Positions 1-6,068 of a DNA stretch of 9,218 bases are shown one piece after another. Location: contig JBLMWU010000310.1 in the NCBI GenBank assembly GCA_050257395.1, positions 1-9,218 on the forward strand, in the 5' to 3' direction. The notes beneath the pieces were generated by a model. It was not told the origin of the DNA and did not search any database. It saw only the letters and a program-made list of their open reading frames with translations. The first letter of the stretch is position 1. Each line of letters begins with the position of its first letter. The DNA comes from JAIRTY01 sp050257395 (GTDB lineage: Bacteria; Actinomycetota; Actinomycetes; Streptosporangiales; Streptosporangiaceae). The translations under genes and the position numbers were made by a program.

Positions 1-303
1 GCTGACCGGCTCCTGCTGCGCCGCGGCCCGCTGGGCGGTGCGCGTCCGCATGAGGAGTGCCGCGGCCGCGGCCGCGACGGCCGCCGCACCCACGGCGATC
101 AGCGTGATCTCCCACCCCGGCATGCCCCCGACGATGACGGTGCGGATCACGGTGTGCGCGGCGGGCGCGGCCGGGCTGGCCCCGGCCCCGCCCGGGTCCG
201 GCACCATGGCCCCGGCGGACGTCCAGGCGCCGCACGCCAGCAGCCCGGCGGTCACGGCGGCGAGCACCCCGGCGAGCCGGCGGATGCGCTGGAAGCGGTT
301 CAT
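1..303 (-). CDS. Small membrane-anchored or secreted protein, C-terminus cut by window edge
   Basis: The frame starts at ATG 303-301 and stays open for 101 codons to base 1. A GGGAGA ribosome binding site lies about 6 bases upstream, which decides the start. The N-terminus (MNRFQRIRRLAG) is basic and is followed by a hydrophobic stretch ending near ACGAW (residues 11-27), fitting a signal peptide; Cys25 raises a weak lipoprotein possibility. A Pro/Gly/Ala-rich linker (35-50) leads to VIVGGMPGWEI and an Ala/Val-rich transmembrane helix (about 65-85), then a basic tail rich in Arg, Ala and Gln. This gives an N-out, C-in single-helix protein. I remember similar short actinobacterial proteins with the MPGW core and no assigned function, but this is from memory. 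It lies downstream of the LAL regulator on the same strand, about 130 bases away. The spacer contains the repeat array, so it probably has its own regulated promoter. The stop is probably just outside the window. Confidence 0.75.
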   Translation of the reverse strand, partial: MNRFQRIRRLAGVLAAVTAGLLACGAWTSAGAMVPDPGGAGASPAAPAAHTVIRTVIVGGMPGWEITLIAVGAAAVAAAAAALLMRTRTAQRAAAQQEPVS

Positions 304-329
304 GACGGTCTCCCTTGCTCGATGAGCTC

Positions 330-356
330 ACGGTGACCGTACGGCTGCCGGGCAGC
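330..356. promoter_or_regulatory. Two short inverted repeats upstream of the small membrane protein
   Basis: ACGGT-G-ACCGT (330-340) is a 5-bp-arm interrupted palindrome. GCTGCC-G-GGCAGC (344-356) is a second one with 6-bp arms. They lie 27 to 53 bases upstream of the ATG at 303, where a promoter or 5' leader would be. On the minus strand TACGGT (341-336) resembles a -10 box, but no -35 box is visible at normal spacing. Short palindromes are common in GC-rich DNA, so this is a tentative operator or leader structure only. Confidence 0.25.
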
Positions 357-374
357 GGCCCGGATCGGGAGTGA

Positions 375-432
375 TTCCCCAGGTTTCCGGCGCCGTTCCC
401 CAGGTTTCCGGCGGCGTTCCCCGGTTTCCGGC
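375..432. repeat. Three tandem 21-bp repeats with six helically phased TTCC boxes
   Basis: Units start at 375, 396 and 417. Each reads TTCCCCAGGTTTCCGGC followed by four bases; the third lacks the A and runs into the stop codon of the LAL gene (432-434). Within the array TTCC occurs at 375, 385, 396, 406, 417 and 426, a spacing of 10, 11, 10, 11 and 9 bp, so all six boxes face the same side of the helix. Phased direct repeats of about 11 bp are the usual binding mode of OmpR-family response regulators (PhoP-type boxes, for example), which is why I read this as a cooperative binding array. It ends about 70 bases upstream of the start at 303, so the small membrane protein is the likely target. 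The binding protein is unknown. Confidence 0.7.
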
Positions 433-3023
433 TAACCGCGGGCCGCGGCCAGGCCGAGCCGGGCCGCGTGGGAGGCGGCGACGGCGCGGGTGGGGGCGCC
501 CAGCTTCGCCAGCACCGCGGAGACGTGATGGTCGACGGTCTTCGCGGAGATGAACAGCTTCCCGGCGATCTCGGCGTTGGTGAGTCCCGCGCAGATCAGG
601 CCCAGCACCTCGCGCTCCCGGCGGGTCAGCCCGAGCGGGTCCGCCCGGGTGGCGGTGCGCGGGCCCACCGGGATCGACCGGACCCCGAGCAGGCGCAGTT
701 CCTGGCGGGCTCGCTGGGCGGCCGCTGCCGCGCCGAGCTCGGTGAAGATGCCCAGGGCGCGCCGCAGTGCCGCCTCCTGCCGCCCGTCATAGCAGGCCAG
801 CGCGGCCTCGTAGGGGCAGCCCAGCTCGCTCCACAGCGCTGCCGCCTGCTCCCAGTCGCCGTCAGCCAGCCGCTGGCAGGGCGCGGCCAGCTCGCCCCGG
901 GCCGGGCGGGGGGAACCGGTGCGCCGCAGCCAGGCGGCCACCGCGCCACGTTCCCACGGGTCACAGCTCCCGGCCACGTCGTCGGCCAGCTCGGCCTGCT
1001 CCCTGGCGGCCTGGGCCTGGCCCGCGAGCCAGTGCGCCTCCGCCCGGGCCAGCCGCATCAGCACGATGTACTGCGGTTCGCCGCTGCCGTCGGCGGACAC
1101 CGTGGCCTCGTCCAGGGCCTGCCATGCGCCCGGCTCGGCCCGGCGGGCCCGGATCCTGCCGAGCGCGGCCAGCGGGTTGATCCGGTTGACCGGGGAGGCC
1201 GCGCTGCCGGCGAGCAGTTCCAGGCTCGCGGCCACCGACTCGTCCCAGCGGCCGAGCTTCTCCAGCATGCTGGCGCGCTCGCCGCGCAGGCAGGTGCTGA
1301 AGGTGCTGATGTCGTGCTCGTCGCAGAAGGCTATGCCCTCGGCGAAGCACTCCTCGGCCTCGGCGAACCGCCGCCCGGCGCAGTAGGTGCTGTGCTGGTT
1401 GGCGAAAGCCCGGCCCGCCTGCTCGGGCAGCCCGCCCTCGATGGCGATGTCCAGCGCACGGCGCATGGGCGTGGCCCAGTCCCCGCCGAGTGTGTAGGTG
1501 GAGCACGCTTCGGTGTTGAGCGCGTCGCTCAGCACCGTGGGCACTCCGAGCGAGGTGGCAATGGCCTGCGCGCGCCGCGCCAGCGCGATGGCCGCGGCGT
1601 GCTGGCAGTCCGCCATCCGCTGGCCGGCCAGGTTCGCGTAGGCCCACGCGAGCTCGGGGGTCGGCCCCAGTGGCTCGAGGATCGCCACGGCACCGTCCGC
1701 GGCGGCGGCCGCGTCCTCACCCCGGCACAGCCGCCACATCGTGCGGGACAGATGGCGCAGGGTGTCACCCTCACGCAGCCGGTCACCGGCGCGGCGCCAG
1801 AGTGCGAGCGCCTGCTCGCGCGCATCTGCCGCATCCTGCCACCGGTCGAGCAGCGCGACTTCGAAGGCCAGCCCGTCCAGCAGGGCCGCGGCCGTCCCGG
1901 GATCCGCGTCCCCGGCGGAGCGCAGCGCCCGTTCGAACTGAACCGCCGCCTCACGGTGGGAGGACAGTTCCGCTGCCCGCCGGGCGGCAGCGGAGGAGTG
2001 CCGGAAGACCGCCGGGCCGTCGCCAGCCCCCTCGGCGTGGAAAGCCAGCCGGGCGTCGTCGTCACAGCCGTCCGCGGTGAGTGCGGCGAGGATGCCAGCG
2101 TGGATGCTGGTGCGCCGGTGCGGCGCGATCGCCTGCGCCACCGCCATCCGCGCGATCTCGTGGTGGAACCGCAGCCAGTCCCCGTCCGCGGTGAGCAGCC
2201 CCGAGGTGAGGACCTCGTCCAGGGCCGGGGGCGGGCAGGCCGTCACGGACTCGACCAGCCGCAGCCCGGCGCGGGCGCCGACCAGCGCGGCGACATCGAG
2301 CACCTGCCGGGCGTCGCCGCTCAGCCGGGCCGTCCGGGCCAGCACCGCGTCGCGGGCGGCCGCCGGGAGTTCGCGCATCCCGGACTGGATCACCTCGGTG
2401 ACATAGAACGGGTTGCCGCCGGTCAGCCGGTACAGCTCCGCCGCGTCCAGGCCGCTCGGCGCGGCCAGCCGCCGCACCGCGGCCGCGGACAGCGGGGTGA
2501 GCCCGATCCGCCGCGCGGGTCGCTGGCGGGACAGCTCACCCAGCGCGGCCCGCAGCGGGTCGCTGGCGGGCAGCTGCTCGTCCCGGTAGGTGACGATGAG
2601 CAGCACCGGCGCGTTCCTGATCCGCCGGGCCAGGAAGCGCAGCAGGTCGAGGGTGGCCTCGTCGGCCCAGTGGATGTCCTCCACCACCAGCACCCTGAGC
2701 CCGCCCGGCTCGCTGACCTGCCGCAGCAGCGCGCCGAACAGCTCTTCGCGGGGAGCGCCGGCCCGGCTCAGCGCCAGCAGGTCCCCGCCCAGCTCGGCGG
2801 CGAGGTCGAAGAGCGGTCCCAGCGGCCGCGGGGTGAACAGGCCGTCGCACGCCCCCCAGCTCCACACCGCGTCCGGCAGGTCCTGCTCAAGCCGTTCCAC
2901 CAGCGCCGACTTGCCGACGCCCGCCTCCCCGGCCAGCAGGACGAGCCGTCCCTCGCCCTGGCGTGCCTCCTGCGCGCAGGCGGTCAGCGACGCCAGCGCA
3001 GGCCCCCGTTCCAGCAACTGCAT
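432..3023 (-). CDS. LAL-family LuxR transcriptional regulator with N-terminal AAA-type ATPase
   Basis: This is a large ATP-binding LuxR (LAL, MalT-like) regulator. From the ATG at 3023 it has 863 residues, usual for the family. An N-terminal ATPase module carries Walker A GEAGVGKS (about residues 32-39) and Walker B LVVEDIHWAD (112-121), followed by LLIVTYRDEQ and a GGNPFYV motif. A long Ala/Arg-rich helical region (about 330-750) resembles the TPR-like effector part. The C-terminus is a canonical GerE-type helix-turn-helix (LTRREREVLGLICAGLTNAE, then FISAKTVDHHVSAVLAKLGA). The reading frame extends 12 codons further to a TTG at 3059. I prefer the ATG because homologues typically begin near the motif LLERxxxL, found here at residues 3-5; neither start has a good ribosome binding site. 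Such proteins act as cytoplasmic ATP-dependent activators. The inducer and target are unknown; the divergent membrane gene and the downstream small membrane protein are the nearest candidates. Confidence 0.93.
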   Translation of the reverse strand: MQLLERGPALASLTACAQEARQGEGRLVLLAGEAGVGKSALVERLEQDLPDAVWSWGACDGLFTPRPLGPLFDLAAELGGDLLALSRAGAPREELFGALLRQVSEPGGLRVLVVEDIHWADEATLDLLRFLARRIRNAPVLLIVTYRDEQLPASDPLRAALGELSRQRPARRIGLTPLSAAAVRRLAAPSGLDAAELYRLTGGNPFYVTEVIQSGMRELPAAARDAVLARTARLSGDARQVLDVAALVGARAGLRLVESVTACPPPALDEVLTSGLLTADGDWLRFHHEIARMAVAQAIAPHRRTSIHAGILAALTADGCDDDARLAFHAEGAGDGPAVFRHSSAAARRAAELSSHREAAVQFERALRSAGDADPGTAAALLDGLAFEVALLDRWQDAADAREQALALWRRAGDRLREGDTLRHLSRTMWRLCRGEDAAAAADGAVAILEPLGPTPELAWAYANLAGQRMADCQHAAAIALARRAQAIATSLGVPTVLSDALNTEACSTYTLGGDWATPMRRALDIAIEGGLPEQAGRAFANQHSTYCAGRRFAEAEECFAEGIAFCDEHDISTFSTCLRGERASMLEKLGRWDESVAASLELLAGSAASPVNRINPLAALGRIRARRAEPGAWQALDEATVSADGSGEPQYIVLMRLARAEAHWLAGQAQAAREQAELADDVAGSCDPWERGAVAAWLRRTGSPRPARGELAAPCQRLADGDWEQAAALWSELGCPYEAALACYDGRQEAALRRALGIFTELGAAAAAQRARQELRLLGVRSIPVGPRTATRADPLGLTRREREVLGLICAGLTNAEIAGKLFISAKTVDHHVSAVLAKLGAPTRAVAASHAARLGLAAARG

Positions 3024-3042
3024 GGCACCAGTGTCAGGTGCC
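3024..3042. promoter_or_regulatory. Inverted repeat abutting the LAL start codon
   Basis: GGCACC (3024-3029) and GGTGCC (3037-3042) form a perfect 6-bp inverted repeat with a 7-base spacer, directly before the ATG at 3023. It could be an operator or an mRNA hairpin controlling initiation of the regulator. If translation instead begins at the TTG at 3059, the repeat lies inside the coding sequence and is probably incidental. Confidence 0.3.
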
Positions 3043-3152
3043 CCCGCACGGCTTGCCAACCCCGCCGGCGCTGCGTCCCGGCCCGGTCACGGCCGGTGCT
3101 GCCAGGCGGCGGGAATCCCGGGCCGGGCGGCGGTGCGTGACCACCCCATAAC

Positions 3153-3194
3153 TTGTCACATATGACAGTTCGGCTTAAGGTGTCATATGTGACG
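3153..3194 (+). promoter_or_regulatory. Promoter framed by two inverted copies of a 14-bp palindrome (operator pair)
   Basis: TTGTCA (3153-3158) and TAAGGT (3176-3181) are separated by exactly 17 bases, a good housekeeping-sigma promoter for the plus strand. It predicts a transcription start near 3188-3189. TGTCACATATGACA (3154-3167) covers the -35 box. Its reverse complement with one end mismatch, TGTCATATGTGACG (3181-3194), covers the end of the -10 box and the start point. Each copy is itself a near-palindrome (TGTCA-N4-TGACA), and the centres are 27 bp apart. In RNA the two could also pair as a 13-bp stem with a 13-base loop, but RNA starting at 3189 would not contain the left arm, so a protein-binding site is more likely. 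The geometry fits repression by a dimeric regulator. The regulator is unknown; nothing in the window is a clear TetR, GntR or MarR protein. Confidence 0.65.
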
Positions 3195-3750
3195 GAAACT
3201 CGCATCCGCCCGGGCGGCCGCACGGTCCCGGGCCGCCCGGCCCCGCTCCGCACAGTAGTCCTGTCCTGCCTGGCCATCCTGAGCGTCGCCACCGCCGTCA
3301 TCCACTTCGCCACGGCGGGCCAGCATTTCCGGCAGTACTGGCTGTTCGGCGTGTTCATGCTGGCAGCGGCCTGGCTGCAGCTGCTGTGGGCGGTGCTGGC
3401 CACCCTGCGGCCGTCCCGCCCGCTGCTGTGGGCCGGGGCGGCCCTCGATGCTGGTGTGGTGACGGTGTATGTGGTCACCCGGACGGCCGGGGACCTCGTC
3501 GGCCCCAGCCCGCGCGCGGCCGAGCCGGTGGGATTCGGGGGCCTGCTGTGCACGGTGCTCGAGGTGATCGTCGTCGCCGGCTGCGCCTGGCTGCTGATCG
3601 CCCGGGCGGACCGGCCCGTGCGGCTGGCCCCGCGCGCCGCACCGGTGATCACCGGCGGGGTGACCGCGGCCCTGCTGAGCGCCGCGCTCGTCGCGGGCGG
3701 CCCGGAGATGGTGATGAACATGAGCGGCCCGGCCGCGGCGCCGGGCGGTG
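3189..3750 (+). pseudogene. Five-helix membrane protein, 5' part of a frame-broken gene
   Basis: About 187 residues are good membrane-protein sequence. Predicted helices lie near residues 21-41, 50-72, 79-97, 115-138 and 153-170, ending in GPEMVMNMSGPAAAPGG. TM1 contains AVIHFATAGQHF with two His. I chose GTG 3189 because the predicted transcription start falls on it (leaderless start) and an AAGG element lies 8 bases upstream; ATG 3162 and TTG 3153 are in frame but would lie within the promoter. After about 3750 the same frame stays open to 4298, but its translation becomes an Arg/Pro/Gly-rich shadow, while the next frame carries a clearly coding His-rich domain (3748-4173). The frame +1 relative to this one has a TGA at 3721, so the break lies between 3722 and 3750. 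I infer that the two parts were one gene. Function unknown. Confidence 0.7.
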
Positions 3751-4173
3751 ACTCCCGCCGGAGCGCCCGTCGTCCACTACGTGAACCCGCGTTTCTACCG
3801 GCAGACCCTGCTGGGCGGTTCCGTGCTCGACACGGCGCAGCCGCAGTCCCTGGTGTACGCGAACACGCCCAGCGGCCCGGTGCTGGCCGCTGTCATGTAC
3901 ATCACCGCACCCGGCGGGGCCACCCCGCAGCCGGGCGGCTGCCTCACCCAGTGGCACGTGCACACGAACCTGTGCATGCGCGCCGGGCGCGGCGTGGTGG
4001 GGGCGCTGAACGCCGCCCATCCCAGCTGCCCGCCAGGGTCGGTCAACCGGCCGACACCCCCGATGATGCACATCTGGTTCATCCCGGTCCCCGGCGGCCC
4101 GACCGCGATCGACGCCACCGATGCCCAGATCGTCCATGCGGCCGAGCAGGCCGCCGCCAGCCCCGGTTCCTGA
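3748..4173 (+). pseudogene. His-rich extracytoplasmic domain, 3' part of the frame-broken membrane gene
   Basis: This segment of 141 codons reads from GTG 3748 to the TGA at 4171-4173. It contains PVVHYVNPRFY (His10), CLTQWHVHTNLC (His70, His72, flanked by Cys65 and Cys76), Cys94, and PPMMHIWFIPVPGGP (His108). The HxH pair and the third His suggest a metal-binding fold; no assigned enzyme is known to me. Related actinobacterial proteins that I recall carry a helical stretch ending in an AAGYRPxTP-like motif just before the VVHYxNP element. Here the conserved part starts abruptly at TPAGAPVVHY, so about 30-50 residues appear to be missing at the junction with the membrane part. GTG 3748 has no convincing ribosome binding site and may only be a chance codon. 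If expressed it would be separated from its membrane anchor. The next gene begins 114 bases downstream. Confidence 0.7.
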
Positions 4174-4287
4174 GGCAGCGACGGAACGATCACCCAGTCA
4201 GGATGATGCCGGCCGGCCCGGAGTGCGCTGGACTGCCCGGAGAGCTGACCTGCGCCAGAAAGCGCTCCATCACGACCGGGGGATGCC

Positions 4288-4599
4288 ATGACTGCTGAGA
4301 CACCCGTCCTCGACACGCTCGCCGACATCAACGTCGCCGCCGTCGAGCACAACTCGCTCCCATCACGCGAGATGATGCTGGCCAGGATCGCCGCCCTCAT
4401 CGCGGTGGACGCGCCGCCCGCCTCCTACCTCGCCCACGCGGGCGCCGTCGCGGACAGCGGCATCACTCCCGACGACATCCAGGCGATCATGATCGCCATC
4501 GCCCCGGTCGTCGGCACGGCCCGGGTCGTCTCCGCCGGCGGCAGCATCCTGCGGGCCCTGGGCTTCGAGATCAGGGTCGCCGAGTCCGAAGTGGCGTAA
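4288..4599 (+). CDS. AhpD/carboxymuconolactone decarboxylase-like small protein without redox cysteines
   Basis: The protein has 103 residues from ATG 4288, preceded by GGGGGA at short spacing. The core REMMLARIAALIAVDAPPAS, then SYLAHAGAVADSGITPDDIQ and APVVGTARVVSAGGSILRAL, matches the helical pattern of the carboxymuconolactone decarboxylase/AhpD superfamily (COG0599-like). The CxxC-x3-H centre of AhpD-type peroxidases is absent; there is no Cys in the protein. It therefore cannot work as a thiol peroxidase and may be a decarboxylase-like or structural member. The helices suggest a cytoplasmic oligomer. It lies 114 bases after the broken membrane gene on the same strand. That spacer contains no TANNNT-type -10 box, so co-transcription from the 3176 promoter is possible. 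The strong hairpin at 4626 follows the stop. Confidence 0.85.
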   Translation: MTAETPVLDTLADINVAAVEHNSLPSREMMLARIAALIAVDAPPASYLAHAGAVADSGITPDDIQAIMIAIAPVVGTARVVSAGGSILRALGFEIRVAESEVA

Positions 4600-4625
4600 A
4601 GCTCCGGCCGGCAGGCCCGCAGCGG

Positions 4626-4653
4626 CCCCCTGACGGCGCCCGCCGTCAGGGGG
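4626..4653. terminator. Bidirectional hairpin between convergent genes
   Basis: CCCCCTGACGGCG (4626-4638) pairs with CGCCGTCAGGGGG (4641-4653). Allowing a minimal loop, 11 or 12 G/C-rich pairs can form. There is no U-tract, which is common for high-GC terminators. The hairpin starts 26 bases after the plus-strand AhpD-like gene and ends 35 bases before the VOC gene's stop at 4689, so it can end both transcripts. Confidence 0.8.
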
Positions 4654-4688
4654 ACAAGCCCGGGCAGCCTGCCGCGGCTGGCTCCCGA

Positions 4689-5030
4689 TCAGCGCGGGAC
4701 CGCGCCGAAGCCGATCTCGTTTCCGTCGGGGTCCGTGTAAGTGGTCTTGCGGACGCCGTTCGGGTACGTCTCCTGCTTTGCCGGCTCCAGGCCCCGCCCG
4801 GCTATTTCGGCCACCAGGGTGTCGAGGTCATCGACGATGACCGTGTGCACGGCGTGGCCGGCATGCTCCGGCCGCTGGACGATGTATACAGCCCGGTGCT
4901 CGGCCAGCTCCCACACCGCCTCCGTCTCATGGGGGAACATCGATGGCGCGGAGCCGAGCAGCTTCTCGTACCAGGCCAGCGCCGCGGGGTAGTCGCTGAC
5001 TGATATCCCTGCGAAGAGGTAGACGGCCAT
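4689..5030 (-). CDS. VOC-family (glyoxalase/bleomycin-resistance fold) protein
   Basis: The product has 113 residues from ATG 5030. It shows the single-repeat VOC pattern: an opening strand FAGISVSDYPAALAWYEKLL, the middle strand HTVIVDDLDTLVAEIAGRG with His62, and the closing TYTDPDGNEIGFGAV with the typical DPDGN-E motif (Glu105). The usual metal-binding His near residue 7 is replaced (FAG), so metal binding is uncertain. The protein should dimerise to form two active sites in the cytoplasm. Substrate unknown; the fold covers glyoxalases, dioxygenases and resistance proteins. It starts 45 bases downstream of the alpha/beta hydrolase on the same strand, so the two are probably one transcript. 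However TAGCCT (minus strand, 5043-5038) lies 7 bases before the ATG and could be a -10 box for an internal leaderless transcript. No clear Shine-Dalgarno sequence is present. Confidence 0.9.
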   Translation of the reverse strand: MAVYLFAGISVSDYPAALAWYEKLLGSAPSMFPHETEAVWELAEHRAVYIVQRPEHAGHAVHTVIVDDLDTLVAEIAGRGLEPAKQETYPNGVRKTTYTDPDGNEIGFGAVPR

Positions 5031-5075
5031 GACCGCCAGGCTAGGGGACTCACCGCTACCTGAGCTGGCGGCGGC

Positions 5076-5957
5076 TCAGCGCGGGATCAGGCTCTGCAGC
5101 CACGCGAACGCCGCGGGGCGATTGTTCTCCTCGACGTTGGTGTGGCCCTCGTGCTCGGGGAAATAGGCGGTGACGTGCGGCAGCTGCCCGGCCAGCCAGC
5201 GGGAGTGGGCCGGCGGGCAGCGCGTGTCGGCCAGGCCGTGCCACAGCCTGACCGGTGCCGTGACGGCCGCCGGCTCGAAGCCCCATGGGCTGAGGAAGGC
5301 GCTCCAGTCGTCCCACCAGCCGTCATCACCGGTGGTCCAGCCTTCCCGCTGGAGCAGGGCCAGATACTCGGCAGTGGCCTGGTCGTGCGCGGCGTCCTTG
5401 CCTGCCTGCTCGCCCCAGCTCGCCAGCCAGCCTGCCGCGGTGGAGAGCCGGCCGTGCATCTCTGCCGCGTCCATGCGGAACTTCTCCCGCGCGGCCTGCC
5501 GGTTCGCGAAGAAGCTGCGGGCCTCCTCCCGGTAGGAGTCGTCCATCCCGTCCAGGAAGTCCAGCCCGGGAGAGCCGTACGGCCCGAGCGGGGCGAACAG
5601 GCAAACGGCCACGGCCACCTCGGGCATCAGGGCCGCCGTCGCGAGGGCGAAAGGCCCGCCCCCGGAGAACCCCCACACCGCTGCGCGGGTGATGCCCAGC
5701 TCGCGGAGAATCGCCCGGGCGTCGTCCGCGCAGTCGGCGACCACCCGGCCGGGCACCGGCGTTGACCCGCCGTAGGCGGGCCGGTCATAACTGATGAGCC
5801 GCAGCCCGTGTCTGGCTGCTGCCCGGGCAGCGGGCGGGAACAGATGCCGGGATCCGCTTGGGCTGTGCACGAGAACCGGGAAGCCAGCTGCGGCGCCAGT
5901 GTCTTCGGCGGTCAGCACCCGTCCGCCGGCAGTGACCGTCAGGGGCTGGGGATACAT
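5076..5957 (-). CDS. Alpha/beta-fold hydrolase
   Basis: The protein has 293 residues, a normal length for a single-domain alpha/beta hydrolase. The catalytic triad is visible: Ser98 in the nucleophile elbow GFSGGG, Asp244 in WHGLADTRCP and His272 in EHEGHTN. HSPSGS (31-36) sits at the oxyanion position where HGxPGS is usual, followed by LISYDRPAYGGS (54-65). A cap of about 90 residues (FLDGMDD to WSAFLSPWG) lies between the nucleophile and the acid. There is no signal peptide, so it is cytoplasmic. The substrate cannot be told; esterase, epoxide-hydrolase-like and lactonase activities are all in the family. ATG 5957 fits the start of the fold (PLTVTAGGRVL). TAGCTT (minus strand, 5969-5964) ends 6 bases before it and may be a -10 box giving a leaderless mRNA, although no -35 is evident. 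The VOC gene follows after 45 bases. Confidence 0.92.
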   Translation of the reverse strand: MYPQPLTVTAGGRVLTAEDTGAAAGFPVLVHSPSGSRHLFPPAARAAARHGLRLISYDRPAYGGSTPVPGRVVADCADDARAILRELGITRAAVWGFSGGGPFALATAALMPEVAVAVCLFAPLGPYGSPGLDFLDGMDDSYREEARSFFANRQAAREKFRMDAAEMHGRLSTAAGWLASWGEQAGKDAAHDQATAEYLALLQREGWTTGDDGWWDDWSAFLSPWGFEPAAVTAPVRLWHGLADTRCPPAHSRWLAGQLPHVTAYFPEHEGHTNVEENNRPAAFAWLQSLIPR

Positions 5958-6024
5958 GGCCGCAAGCTACCGCCCCGGCCGCCCGGCCGCGTGCCCGGCG
6001 TGCAGGCAGCTGAGGCCAGCGCCG

Positions 6025-6060
6025 CGGGGCCGGCTCACGGCCTGGCGTGAGCCGGCCCCG
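6025..6060 (-). terminator. Terminator hairpin after the peptidase-like gene
   Basis: Bases 6025-6039 (CGGGGCCGGCTCACG) pair perfectly with 6046-6060 (CGTGAGCCGGCCCCG): a 15-bp stem with a 6-base loop. It begins 8 bases downstream of the stop codon of the peptidase-like gene (6069-6071) on the minus strand. It separates that gene from the hydrolase that starts at 5957. There is no U-tract. Confidence 0.85.
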
Positions 6061-6068
6061 GGCTGCGG

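Noticed and set aside
468..3140. Uninterrupted 890-codon plus-strand frame antisense to the LAL gene
   Set aside because: Its translation is Gly/Arg/Pro/Gln-rich without domains, as expected for the antisense of a G/C-ending coding frame; the minus strand has unambiguous ATPase and HTH motifs.
3210..3240. 10-bp GC inverted repeat (CCGGGCGGCC / GGCCGCCCGG)
   Set aside because: It lies just inside coding sequence and could be an early attenuator-like hairpin, but G/C-only repeats of this length arise easily in such DNA and nothing else supports a role.
4208..4217. GCCGGCCGGC palindrome in the 114-base gap before the AhpD-like gene
   Set aside because: A pure G/C 10-mer is expected by chance here and no promoter boxes accompany it.
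3750..4298. Continuation of the membrane-protein frame past the break
   Set aside because: After 3750 it becomes Arg/Pro-rich and lacks motifs, while the overlapping frame contains the His-rich domain.
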